This document shows, one piece after another, positions 37,421 to 46,178 of a stretch of DNA of 64,000 nucleotides (position 1 is the stretch's first letter; each line of letters starts with the position of its first letter). Source of the DNA: F-183 sp964627455 (GTDB taxonomy: Bacteria; Acidobacteriota; Terriglobia; Bryobacterales; Bryobacteraceae); assembly GCA_964627455.1 (NCBI GenBank), contig CAZVKC010000005.1, forward strand, positions 62,001 through 126,000, read 5' to 3'. The position numbers and the translations under genes were made by a program. A model generated the notes under the pieces. It saw nothing but the letters and a program-made list of their open reading frames with translations. It made no database searches and was not told the DNA's origin.

Positions 37421-38584
37421 CTAGCGGATCGCGCCGAACTTGCGGCCGAGTCGAACCCACCGCGAGCGTTCGAGCCCTTCTCGCGCGGCCTGTGCCTGAT
37501 CCAATTCTCTCTGCAGATCAAGAGCCCAGTGGGTGCGTTTTTCGACTTCCGCCTCGTGAGCGGCCAACTCATCGCGGACACCGGCCAGTTCGTCGCGCAA
37601 CTGCATCGCCCAGGCCGTTCGCTCCTCGAAGTCTTTTTCGATTTGCGATCCCCAAGCGGTCCGCTGCCGTAGATCCTCTTCTAATTGTCCAACTTTTTGC
37701 TCGGCCCACACCACATGCCGTGCGTATTCTTCCTTCAGGATCCGCAAGTCCTTCAACGCGTTGTTGAGTTTCGTGCGCGTCTCGCCGTAATATGCGGCGA
37801 GTTCTTCGAACAACGGACGGGGGGCCGGAGCCGTCTTGCGCGCCGCGATCGGCAGCGACCAGGGATCCGACTGATAGATGCCGAACTGCGGATGATTGCC
37901 GCCGGCGATGCGGACGTGCGTGAAGCCCGCGCCGGCCAGAAGCTTGCGCAGATCCTTCTCCGTGAACACGCGCATTTCGAGGGTCGATCCCTCGCCGCCG
38001 TGGAACACGAGGTCCTGGCGGGTTTCGATCGTTCCGTCCAGCTTACGGTTGACCAGCACCCAGCTTCCAGCCAGTTCGACCACCGCGAAATCGTGCAGCC
38101 CTTCAAAATGTTCGGTCGCGGCGTCCGCCAGACTGTAAGGCGTGGTAAGCAGCAGCACGCCGTCCGGCTTGAGCATCGACGCGAGGTTGCGAAACGCGCG
38201 ATCCACCGGAGCCGGGACATGTTCCAGGACTTCGCTTGACAGGATGAAGTCCAGCGGCTTGGCGTCGGCGTCCGGATGCAGGACATCGAATAGCGGAGCC
38301 TTGTGATAGAAGGTGTTCGCGTAGCGGAACTTGGGTTCGAGCGCGTGAGCCAGCGGATCGGGATCGCTCATGCCGATGCCTTCGAGTCCGCGCAGAACAG
38401 GCAGGTCCGGCAGGGCAAGCGGGGCGCCGCAGAGTTCCTCGGCCAGCAACAGGGCCAGCGCTCGCAGGCGCACGGTCGAACCGCATGTCACGCAGGAAGG
38501 CTTTTCCCGGTCAAACTCCGCCCGCGGAACCTCGTTAGCCTCCCCACAGATATTGCAACGGTATCGAAGTATGGCCGGATCCAC
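37421..38584 (-). CDS. zinc-ribbon methyltransferase with C-terminal coiled coil
   Basis: A 387-residue protein in three parts. Residues 8-36 form a Cys4 zinc ribbon (CxxC at 10-13 and 31-34). Residues about 85-215 are a SAM-dependent methyltransferase of the type 11 kind, with SSEVLEHVPAPVDRAFRNLASMLKPDGVLLLTTPY. Residues about 270-375 are a coiled coil with repeats around RTAWGSQIEKDF, RTAWAMQLRDEL and RTHWALDLQREL. It heads the glycan operon, and the GTG start has a -10-like TACGAT 7 nt upstream. Methylation of a glycan end or of a lipid-linked sugar is the likely role; the coiled coil may fix chain length or position. Confidence 0.82.
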   Translation of the reverse strand: MDPAILRYRCNICGEANEVPRAEFDREKPSCVTCGSTVRLRALALLLAEELCGAPLALPDLPVLRGLEGIGMSDPDPLAHALEPKFRYANTFYHKAPLFDVLHPDADAKPLDFILSSEVLEHVPAPVDRAFRNLASMLKPDGVLLLTTPYSLADAATEHFEGLHDFAVVELAGSWVLVNRKLDGTIETRQDLVFHGGEGSTLEMRVFTEKDLRKLLAGAGFTHVRIAGGNHPQFGIYQSDPWSLPIAARKTAPAPRPLFEELAAYYGETRTKLNNALKDLRILKEEYARHVVWAEQKVGQLEEDLRQRTAWGSQIEKDFEERTAWAMQLRDELAGVRDELAAHEAEVEKRTHWALDLQRELDQAQAAREGLERSRWVRLGRKFGAIR

Positions 38585-38591
38585 TCACACA

Positions 38592-38597
38592 ATCGTA
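38592..38597 (-). promoter_or_regulatory. -10-like hexamer TACGAT for the glycan operon
   Basis: TACGAT on the minus strand ends 7 nt before the GTG at 38584, the first gene of the six-gene glycan operon. No ribosome binding site lies between them. Confidence 0.45.
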
Positions 38598-38644
38598 ACC
38601 CGTTCATACTTGCCAAGCCCGCGCGGGATGTTCGATATTGAAGG

Positions 38645-39895
38645 TTGCTCAAGCGGCTTCGCTATCACATTCTGGTGTTCTTCTCGGTCATCGGACCGGG
38701 CTTCATCACGGCGGTAGTCGACAACGACGCTGGCGGCATCCTCACCTATTCCCAGGCGGGATCCAAGTACGGGTACCTGCCCTTGTGGACCCTGCTGCCC
38801 ATCACCCTGCTGCTGATCGTGACCCAGGAAATGTGCTCGCGCATGGGCGCCGTCACAGGCAAAGGCCTCTCGGATCTCATCCGCGAGGAATTTGGCCTGC
38901 GGACTACGTTCCTGCTGATGGGCATCCTGATCATCGCGAACCTCACCAACGTGATGGCGAACTTCGCCGGTATCGCCTCGTCACTGGAGTTGTTCCACAT
39001 CAGCCGCTACATCTCCGTACCCCTCGGCGCGCTCGCGGTGTGGCTGCTGATCGTCAAAGGCAACTACGCAAGCGTCGAGAAGATTTTCCTGTTCGCCTGT
39101 GTCGTGTATGTCGCGTACATCATCTCCGGCTTCCTGGTGGAACCCAATTGGAAGCAGGCAGCAATCGATTCCGTGCGTCCGCGCCTGATGCTCGACACCG
39201 GCTACATCACGATGCTGATCGGCATGGTGGGAACCTCCATCGCGCCGTGGATGCAGTTCTACCTGCAGGCCGCGATCGTCGAGAAAGGGATTTCGGCGAA
39301 GGAGTACGCGGAATCGCGCATCGAGGTCATCGTCGGCTGCATCGTGATGAGCGTCATTGCGTTCTTCATCATCGTGGCGTGCGCCGGCGGCATCTGGAAG
39401 AACGGTCCGCGGGATATCGAATCCGCTGCCGATGCCGCGCTCGGCCTGCGTCCTTTCGGCCAGTACGCTTCGGGACTCTTCGCGATCGGCCTGTTCAACG
39501 CGTCGCTATTCGCCGCCTGTATCCTGCCGCTCTCGACCTCCTACACAGTCTGCGAGGCGCTCGGCTTCGAGTCGGGCGTCAACCGCAGGTTCGGCGAGGC
39601 GCCCATCTTTTACTGGCTGTTTACCGGACTGATCGTGGTGGGCGGAGGCGTCATCCTGATCCCGTCGTTCCCGCTGGTCAAGATGATCCTGCTGTCACAG
39701 GTCGTCAACGGTATTCTTTTGCCGTTCATCCTCATCTTCATGACCATCCTCGTCAACAAGCCGCGGGTCATGAAGGAGTGGACCAATTCTCACGTCTACA
39801 ACATCATCGCCTGGAGTTCCGTAGCCTTGATGATCGGCCTCACCCTTGCGCTGGTCGGCATTTCCATTCAGGATATAGTCAAGTCGAGAGGTTGA
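38645..39895 (+). CDS. NRAMP (SLC11)-like divalent metal transporter with altered metal site
   Basis: A 416-residue polytopic protein with eleven predicted membrane segments and the NRAMP opening GPGFITAV. The two metal-site motifs are not canonical: the helix 1 DPGN is DAGG here (VDNDAGGIL), and the helix 6 MPH is replaced (GTSIAPWMQF, with Ala in place of Met and Trp in place of His). Loss of that Met is known in NRAMP-related magnesium transporters, so the ion may be Mg2+ or another hard cation rather than Mn2+ or Fe2+; this is inference. The start is a TTG with GATATT just upstream. A Cys-cluster protein gene follows 7 bp later. Confidence 0.85.
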   Translation: MLKRLRYHILVFFSVIGPGFITAVVDNDAGGILTYSQAGSKYGYLPLWTLLPITLLLIVTQEMCSRMGAVTGKGLSDLIREEFGLRTTFLLMGILIIANLTNVMANFAGIASSLELFHISRYISVPLGALAVWLLIVKGNYASVEKIFLFACVVYVAYIISGFLVEPNWKQAAIDSVRPRLMLDTGYITMLIGMVGTSIAPWMQFYLQAAIVEKGISAKEYAESRIEVIVGCIVMSVIAFFIIVACAGGIWKNGPRDIESAADAALGLRPFGQYASGLFAIGLFNASLFAACILPLSTSYTVCEALGFESGVNRRFGEAPIFYWLFTGLIVVGGGVILIPSFPLVKMILLSQVVNGILLPFILIFMTILVNKPRVMKEWTNSHVYNIIAWSSVALMIGLTLALVGISIQDIVKSRG

Positions 39896-39902
39896 TCATC
39901 TT

Positions 39903-40442
39903 ATGTTTCGGGTCCTCAGCGCAGGCGAGCATGAGGGCATGTGCCGCAGGTGCGGCATGTCCTGTTTTACTCCCATTCAACTGGGGAACGAATCCGTCAT
40001 CATTCCGGATATCTACTGCAAGTACCTGGAGGCCGACCCGGGCGCGCCAGGCAAGTACAGATGTTCGGTGTACGAAAAGCGTCACGAGGTCGCCCCATGG
40101 TGCAAGACGGTGCCCGAGGCGATCCAATTGAACGCCCTGGCGTGGGATTGCCCCTACGCAACCGGGGTCCCTGGATTCAAAGGAAAACGTTGGGCCCGCG
40201 ATTGGGAACGTCACGCGATCGAAGAGAGCGTGCGATCCTCCATGATCGAATTCGGGCTGCCGTTTCAGGACAACCCGGACGCGGCGCTTCGGATTCTCAA
40301 CCGGCACGGCGAAACCCACTGGACCTACGAACTCGACGGCGACCATTACCGTTTCTTCGAGATCGAAGAAGAGGACGCCGTCAGTTCCCGATGTAACGCG
40401 AGTATAGACTCCGAGCTACACCAGGATCTGTCGTACCCTTGA
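39903..40442 (+). CDS. YkgJ-like cysteine-cluster protein
   Basis: A 179-residue protein whose N-terminal 85 residues hold the cysteines of the YkgJ/UPF0153 cluster: CRRCGMSC, then CKYL, CSVYEKR, WCKTV and CPYA, thought to bind zinc or iron. The C-terminal half has no recognisable motif. The gene is 7 bp behind the NRAMP-like transporter gene and surely co-transcribed, so a metal-handling partnership is plausible. Its last 62 bp are antisense to the convergent ThiF/MoeB gene, the longest overlap in the window. Confidence 0.78.
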   Translation: MFRVLSAGEHEGMCRRCGMSCFTPIQLGNESVIIPDIYCKYLEADPGAPGKYRCSVYEKRHEVAPWCKTVPEAIQLNALAWDCPYATGVPGFKGKRWARDWERHAIEESVRSSMIEFGLPFQDNPDAALRILNRHGETHWTYELDGDHYRFFEIEEEDAVSSRCNASIDSELHQDLSYP

Positions 40443-41388
40443 TGATCGCGCGGCCGTCGGGAAACACCGTGATTTCGTGCGGTGGGACCTGAAACCGCAA
40501 CGCAAATTCATTCGCCCGCACGGGGCCAGTCGCCGATAAACGTTGCGCCAGTTCCGCCAGATCGACCGGCCGCTGCCGTTCGTGAATCTGCACTGCGTTG
40601 CGCCCGCACAGGCTGATCGGCGCGCGCCGTTTCCCATTCAAGTATCGATATTCGCCGCGGCCGCAGACCACGCAGTTCGGATCCGCCGGAGGCTGCGAGA
40701 TCTGGCGAGTTGTGCCCGCCCAGAGATCGAGGGTCGTAATCTTGCGGGAGGGCGGTTCGCCGTCCACCAGGATCTTCAACGCGGCCGCTGCCTGCCATGC
40801 AGCCACTGACGCCGTAACGGATCCCAAGACGCCAGCGGTTTCGCACGTCGGCTGCGCTCCCTGCGGAGGTTCCGGATACACGCAGGCGAAGCAACAGGTC
40901 TTGCCGGGGATCACCGGCATCGTGAGTCCGTATCCGCCCACCGCGGCGCCGTAGATCCACGGTTTGCGATTCGCCACCGCCCAGTCGTTGATGAGATAGC
41001 GCGTCTCGAAGTTGTCGGTCCCGTCCAGGATGAGGTCGATCTCTTCGAACAGGTCTTCGATGTTTGCGGGCGTCAGGTCCGCCACCTCGGCCTGGACCCC
41101 GACTTCGGAGTTCACTTTCTGCAGCCTGCGCCGCGCGGCCGCGGCTTTGGGAATCGATTCGGCGGCATCCGCCTCGTCGTAGAGGAACTGACGCTGCAGA
41201 TTGCTTTCCTCGACATAATCGCGGTCGATCAGGCGCAACATCCCCACGCCCGCTCGCGCCAGCGCCTCTGCCTGAAAACTGCCGAGCGCGCCGCATCCCA
41301 CGATAGCGACCCTCGCCGCGCGGATCTTCGCCTGTCCTGCCTCGCCGATTCCGCTAAAACGGATCTGGCGCGAATAGCGCGATTCCAT
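40381..41388 (-). CDS. ThiF/MoeB/HesA family adenylyltransferase (E1-like)
   Basis: A 335-residue enzyme that would adenylate the C-terminal glycine of a ubiquitin-like sulfur carrier (ThiS or MoaD). It has the nucleotide loop VGCGALGSFQAEALARAG, the acidic DRDYVEESNLQRQFL segment, the DGTDNFETRYLIND motif, and two CxxC pairs (CFAC and CVVC) for zinc. The conserved catalytic cysteine region reads QPTCETAGVLGS. The last 80 residues are an extra domain without a rhodanese signature. No thiS or moaD is adjacent. A TAGCCT lies 8 nt before the ATG. Confidence 0.9.
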   Translation of the reverse strand: MESRYSRQIRFSGIGEAGQAKIRAARVAIVGCGALGSFQAEALARAGVGMLRLIDRDYVEESNLQRQFLYDEADAAESIPKAAAARRRLQKVNSEVGVQAEVADLTPANIEDLFEEIDLILDGTDNFETRYLINDWAVANRKPWIYGAAVGGYGLTMPVIPGKTCCFACVYPEPPQGAQPTCETAGVLGSVTASVAAWQAAAALKILVDGEPPSRKITTLDLWAGTTRQISQPPADPNCVVCGRGEYRYLNGKRRAPISLCGRNAVQIHERQRPVDLAELAQRLSATGPVRANEFALRFQVPPHEITVFPDGRAIIKGTTDPGVARSLYSRYIGN

Positions 41389-41396
41389 ATACTTCG

Positions 41397-41402
41397 AGGC
41401 TA
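41397..41402 (-). promoter_or_regulatory. -10-like hexamer TAGCCT for the ThiF/MoeB gene
   Basis: TAGCCT on the minus strand ends 8 nt before the ATG at 41388. The element for the divergent BamA-like gene lies 20 bp away on the other strand. Confidence 0.35.
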
Positions 41403-41421
41403 ACAGGCCGGACCGCGCTGT

Positions 41422-41427
41422 TAGAAT
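41422..41427 (+). promoter_or_regulatory. -10-like hexamer TAGAAT for the BamA-like gene
   Basis: TAGAAT ends 9 nt before the GTG at 41437. There is no Shine-Dalgarno sequence in the intervening bases. Confidence 0.45.
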
Positions 41428-41436
41428 TGAAAACGA

Positions 41437-44373
41437 GTGCGGTTGCCAGCGACCTCCATCCTGCTAGCGATTCTCACGTGCGTGACCGCCTCCGCGGAGG
41501 TACAGGAAGGCCGTCCGATCTCGTCGCTCGTCTTCGATCCCCCGCAGCAACCCTTCCCGATCCCGGAACTCGAGCGAATCACCGCCCTCAAGCCCGGCTC
41601 GCCTCTCCGCCTGCGCGATCTGCGGACCGCAATTCAGAACCTCTTCTCGACCGGCCGCTATGCCGACATCGTGGTCGATGCTTCAGAAGCGGAAACCGGC
41701 GTCATCCTGAAGTTCCAGACAGAGCCCAGCTACTTCGTCGGACAAGTGACCATCATCGGCGCCAAGGATCCGCCCAACGAAGGCCAGCTTTCCGGTGCGA
41801 CGAAACTGCAACTGGGGCAGGAGTTCAACGAGGGAGCCATTCGAACCGCCATCGGCAACATGCAGGAACGTCTGCGGGCGAATGGCTTCTATCAGGCAAC
41901 GATCCAGCCGGAGATCGTGCGCGAGCCGTCCACGCAAAACGCGCAAATCGCGTTTCAACTGGACGCCGGCGAAAGGGCGAGGTTCGACGGCGTTAACCTG
42001 CAGGGGGCGACGTCCAGCGCCGCGATCCTGCGATCCACGCACTGGCTGCGACTGTTCGGCTTGTTGGGCTGGCGCACGGTGACGGAATCGCGCGTACGAT
42101 CCGGAGTCGAAGGCGTACAGCGCTCGTTCCAGAACCGGGACCTCCTGCTGTCGCGCGTCACGCTGCAGCGTCTCGACTATCACAAGGAAACCAACACCGT
42201 CACACCGTCGCTGTTCATCGATCCCGGCCCCAAGGTGTTGCTGAAAGCCCGCGGAGAAAAGATCCGCAAGGGACAGTTGAAGCAACTGGTGCCGATCTTC
42301 CAGGAAAGATCCGTCGATCGCGACCTGCTCGTGGAAGGACGGCGCAACATCCTCGAGTATTTCCAGTCACAGGGCTACTTCGACACCCAGGTCGGATTCG
42401 AGTTGCTGCCGCGGCAGAAAGACGAGCAGGTCATCGAATACGTCATCTCGAAGGGGCAGCGTCATCGCCTGGTCTACCTCAACATCGAAGGAAACAAGTA
42501 CTTCGATGCGCGAACGATCCGCGAACGCCTCGCGGTTACGCCCGCCACGATGCTGCGCTACCGCCGGGGACGCTACAGCGAGAAACTCCTGGATAAGGAC
42601 ATTGAGTCCGTGGTCGGATTGTACCGGTCCAACGGCTTTCGCGAGGTCCAGATCGCCTCGTCCATCGAGGATCGGGTGAAGAGCAAGGCGAGTGACATCG
42701 GCGTCACGCTGCAGATCAGGGAAGGCCGGCAGTGGTTCGTCAACAAGCTCGAAATCGAGGGGATCCCGGACGAAGACCGCGCTTATTTCCAGACCGCGCT
42801 CAGTTCGCTGGAAGGTCAGCCCTACAGCGAAGTGAATGTTTTTGCAGACCGCGACGCGATCCTGAGTTACTACTTCAACCTCGGCTACCCGGACGCGGTC
42901 TTTGAATGGTCGATCTCTGAGGCAGGCCCGGAAACACAAGTGAATCTGCGCTTCCTGCTCCGTCTGGGCCGGCGCCAGTATGTACGCGACGTCCTGGTGA
43001 GCGGCATCAACGTCACCAAGCCGCAACTGGTGCAGGACCGCATCCGTTTCTCGAAAGGCGAGCCGCTCGCGGACTCCAGCCTGGCCGATACACAGCGGCG
43101 GCTCTATGACCTCGGCATCTTTGCGAAGGTCCAGGTGGCGGTGCAGAATCCCGACGGCGTCGAGGACAGCAAGTACGTGCTTTACCAGTTGGACGAGGCG
43201 CGGCGTTATTCGTTCAACGCGGGTTTCGGCGCGGAAATCGCGCGCATTGGCGGAAGCACGAGCTTCAATGCGCCCGCCGGAGGCGCGGGATTCGCGCCGC
43301 GCGTGCTGCTGGGCGTCAGCCGGATCAACTTCCTCGGCCTCGGGCACACGATCAGCCTGCAGACGCGCGCATCGAACATCCAGCAGCGCGCGCTGCTGTC
43401 CTACTTTGCGCCGCAGTTTCAGAATTCCGAAAACCTCAACCTCACGGTCACCGGCTTGTGGGATTCCTCGCGTGACGTTCGCACGTTTGCCGCCCGGCGC
43501 GTCGAAGGCTCGATTCAGCTGGGCCAGCGATTCACCCGCGCCAATTCCATGCAGTACCGGTATGCCTTCCGGCGAGTAACGGTCGATGAAAACTCGCTTA
43601 ACATCAATCCGCAACTGGTTCCTCTGTTTTCGCAGCCGGTGCGCACGGGCATCTTCTCCACGACCTTTATTCAGGACCGGCGCGATGATCCACTCGACGC
43701 CAAGCGCGGCATCTACAACACCGTGGACTTCGGCTTCTCATCGACCTTGTTCGGATCCAAGACATCGTTCCTGCGCCTCGTCGCCCGCAATGCGACGTTC
43801 CACCGGCTGACGCCGTACCTGACGTTTGCGCGCAGCTTCAATTTCGGCATCATCGAGCGCACAGGCGGGCAGGAAGGAATCCCACTACCCGAACGTTTCT
43901 TCTCCGGCGGCTCGTTCTCTCATCGCGGATTCCCCAATAACCAGGCGGGTCCGCGAGACGACATCACGGGGTTCCCGCTCGGCGGCAACGCACTGCTGAT
44001 GAATTCCTTCGAACTGCGCTTCCCGCTCATTGGTGATAACCTCGGCGGTGTGTTGTTCCACGACGCCGGCAACGTCTACTCTTCCGTTGGCAACATTTCG
44101 TTGCGATCGAGCCAGCGCAGCATCCGCGACTTCGACTACATGGCGCACGCCGTCGGCATCGGGTTCCGCTACAAAACGCCGATCGGTCCGCTGCGCGTGG
44201 ACCTTTCCTACGGACCGAATTCCGCGCGCTTTAATGGATTCGCCGGAACCCGCGATGAACTGCTGCAGTGCGCGGGACCTTCAACCGTCGATCCGACGCG
44301 CCCCCGCTGCTCCTCCGTGCCACAGCGCATCAATCAGTTTCAATTCCACTTCTCCCTCGGACAAGCCTTCTAA
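41437..44373 (+). CDS. BamA/TamA family outer-membrane protein
   Basis: A 978-residue Omp85-family protein with a signal peptide (LLAILTCVTASAE), a long series of POTRA-like units from about residue 25 to 560 (recurring patterns such as LRDLRTAIQNLFSTGRYADI and LADTQRRLYDLGIFAKVQV) and a C-terminal surface-antigen barrel. The last residue is Phe, as in outer-membrane barrels. BamA proteins usually have five POTRA domains; the periplasmic part here looks longer. A companion skp/ompH or lpx gene, the usual bamA neighbour, is absent, so it may be a second Omp85 paralogue. The stop overlaps the sulfatase start (TAATG). Confidence 0.88.
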   Translation: MRLPATSILLAILTCVTASAEVQEGRPISSLVFDPPQQPFPIPELERITALKPGSPLRLRDLRTAIQNLFSTGRYADIVVDASEAETGVILKFQTEPSYFVGQVTIIGAKDPPNEGQLSGATKLQLGQEFNEGAIRTAIGNMQERLRANGFYQATIQPEIVREPSTQNAQIAFQLDAGERARFDGVNLQGATSSAAILRSTHWLRLFGLLGWRTVTESRVRSGVEGVQRSFQNRDLLLSRVTLQRLDYHKETNTVTPSLFIDPGPKVLLKARGEKIRKGQLKQLVPIFQERSVDRDLLVEGRRNILEYFQSQGYFDTQVGFELLPRQKDEQVIEYVISKGQRHRLVYLNIEGNKYFDARTIRERLAVTPATMLRYRRGRYSEKLLDKDIESVVGLYRSNGFREVQIASSIEDRVKSKASDIGVTLQIREGRQWFVNKLEIEGIPDEDRAYFQTALSSLEGQPYSEVNVFADRDAILSYYFNLGYPDAVFEWSISEAGPETQVNLRFLLRLGRRQYVRDVLVSGINVTKPQLVQDRIRFSKGEPLADSSLADTQRRLYDLGIFAKVQVAVQNPDGVEDSKYVLYQLDEARRYSFNAGFGAEIARIGGSTSFNAPAGGAGFAPRVLLGVSRINFLGLGHTISLQTRASNIQQRALLSYFAPQFQNSENLNLTVTGLWDSSRDVRTFAARRVEGSIQLGQRFTRANSMQYRYAFRRVTVDENSLNINPQLVPLFSQPVRTGIFSTTFIQDRRDDPLDAKRGIYNTVDFGFSSTLFGSKTSFLRLVARNATFHRLTPYLTFARSFNFGIIERTGGQEGIPLPERFFSGGSFSHRGFPNNQAGPRDDITGFPLGGNALLMNSFELRFPLIGDNLGGVLFHDAGNVYSSVGNISLRSSQRSIRDFDYMAHAVGIGFRYKTPIGPLRVDLSYGPNSARFNGFAGTRDELLQCAGPSTVDPTRPRCSSVPQRINQFQFHFSLGQAF

Positions 44374-46172
44374 TGCCGATTTCACGACGTGACTTCCTGC
44401 GGACGGCGGCGCTCGCCTCCCCGCTTGCTCTTGCGGCTGCGCCCGCTGCAGCCAAACCGAACATCGTGTTCATCATGACGGATGATCAGGGTTACGGGGA
44501 CCTGGCATGCCACGGCAATCCGGTCATCAGGACTCCGAACATCGACAAGCTGCATTCGCAGTCTTTGCGGCTGGAAAACTATCACGTCAGCCCGACCTGC
44601 GCGCCGACACGATCCGCGTTATTGACGGGGCGCTATACGAACCTGGTCGGCCCGTGGCACACGATCCAGGGACGCAGCCTGCTGCATCGCGACGAGATCA
44701 CGCTGGCCGATTGCCTGAAGGCCGGCGGATATCGCACCGGCATCTTCGGCAAGTGGCACCTCGGCGACAACTATCCGTTCCGCCCACAGGAGCGCGGCTT
44801 CGAAGAGTGCGTCGTCCTGGGGGGCGGGGGCGTATGGCAGACGCCGGACTACTTCGGCAACGATTACACCGACGACACGTATCTGCACAACGGCAAGCCG
44901 CAGAAGTACGAAGGCTTCTGCACGGACGTTTTCTTCCGTGAAGCGCAGCGATTCATCTCCGCCGCGGCCAAAGAGCAAAAGCCCTTCTTCTGCTACATCA
45001 CGCCGAATGCGCCCCACGGGCCCATGTGGGCGCCCGAAGCGTACGAGGCAAAGTACCGCAACGTGAAGGGACTCTCCGATCCCGGATTTTACGGGATGAT
45101 CGAGAACATCGACGACAACGTCGGCCGGATGCGCGCGTTTCTCGAGGCGAACAATCTCACGAAGAACACTATCTTCATCTTCACGACCGACAACGGCACG
45201 TCGTCAGGCGCGGGCGTACACAGCGCCGGGATGCGCGGCATCAAGGGGAGTCCTTATGAGGGCGGACATCGCGTGCCGTTCTTCCTGCACTGGCCGCAGG
45301 GAGGCCACGACAAAGGCTGGAGCCTCGACATGCTCGCGTCGCACATCGACATGATGCCCACGCTGCTGTCGATGACCCAAACGCGGCATCCGGCGCCCGC
45401 GAAACTGCACGGCCGCTCGCTTGCGCCGTTCTTCAAGTCGCGGATCATGAAGACGCAGTGGCCGGACCGTACGATCGTCACGGACTCGCAACGCGGCGAG
45501 GAACTCGTGAAATGGCGGCAGGCGGCGGTGATGACGCAGCGCTACCGGCTGGTGAGTCCTTCGCTGGGAGGTCCGGCAAACGACCCGCCCAAGCTGGAAC
45601 TCTACGACATCGCGAAAGATCCGGGGCAGAAATCCGACATTGCGGCGGAGAACCCGCAGGTGGTCGAGAAGCTCAAGGCGGATTATGACCGCTGGTGGAC
45701 TCTCGTGTCCGCGCGAGCCGGCGAGTATGCGCGCATCATCATCGGGGACGCCAAAGAGAATCCTTCGCGGCTCACTTCGCACGACTGGCACGGCGACGAG
45801 GCGGAAAAAGCCTGGAACCAGCGGGCAATCCGGCAGGGTCCCGTGGCAAATGGATTCTGGGCTCTCGAGGCCCGCGCCGGACGGTATCGCTTCGAACTTC
45901 GCCGCTGGCCGAAAGAGATCGATCTGCCGCTTGGCGCCGGCTACACCGACAAAGAGCCGAATCGCGAGAAGGCGGCAGGCAGGGCCATCCCGATCACCAA
46001 AGCGCGGATCCGCATCGGCGCACAGGATCAGACCATCGATGTGGACGCAAAAGAAAAGGCCGCAGTGTTCGAGTTGAACCTACCCGCGGGCCCATGTGAG
46101 TTGCAGACGTGGTTGATTTCCCCGGATGGCGTTGCGCGCGGAGCCTACTTCGTCTACGCGCAACGCCTCTAG
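44373..46172 (+). CDS. Tat-exported type I sulfatase
   Basis: A 599-residue alkaline-phosphatase-fold sulfatase. The N-terminus SRRDFLRTAALA is a twin-arginine signal. The metal site opens with IVFIMTDDQGYGD and the modified-residue motif is CAPTR (Cys76 to Arg80), followed by LLTGRYT, so formylglycine maturation by an anaerobic-type maturase or FGE encoded elsewhere is required. HxxxG-type catalytic residues appear in GKWHLGD. It would release sulfate from a sulfated glycan or aryl sulfate in the periplasm. The start is coupled to the BamA-like gene by TAATG. The C-terminal 120 residues form an extra beta domain. Confidence 0.92.
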   Translation: MPISRRDFLRTAALASPLALAAAPAAAKPNIVFIMTDDQGYGDLACHGNPVIRTPNIDKLHSQSLRLENYHVSPTCAPTRSALLTGRYTNLVGPWHTIQGRSLLHRDEITLADCLKAGGYRTGIFGKWHLGDNYPFRPQERGFEECVVLGGGGVWQTPDYFGNDYTDDTYLHNGKPQKYEGFCTDVFFREAQRFISAAAKEQKPFFCYITPNAPHGPMWAPEAYEAKYRNVKGLSDPGFYGMIENIDDNVGRMRAFLEANNLTKNTIFIFTTDNGTSSGAGVHSAGMRGIKGSPYEGGHRVPFFLHWPQGGHDKGWSLDMLASHIDMMPTLLSMTQTRHPAPAKLHGRSLAPFFKSRIMKTQWPDRTIVTDSQRGEELVKWRQAAVMTQRYRLVSPSLGGPANDPPKLELYDIAKDPGQKSDIAAENPQVVEKLKADYDRWWTLVSARAGEYARIIIGDAKENPSRLTSHDWHGDEAEKAWNQRAIRQGPVANGFWALEARAGRYRFELRRWPKEIDLPLGAGYTDKEPNREKAAGRAIPITKARIRIGAQDQTIDVDAKEKAAVFELNLPAGPCELQTWLISPDGVARGAYFVYAQRL

Positions 46173-46178
46173 CCGGGT

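Noticed and set aside
38638..40131. 497-codon plus-strand frame overlapping the NRAMP-like gene in another frame
   Set aside because: The overlapping frame encodes eleven membrane segments with family motifs; this one is Arg/His-rich and has none.
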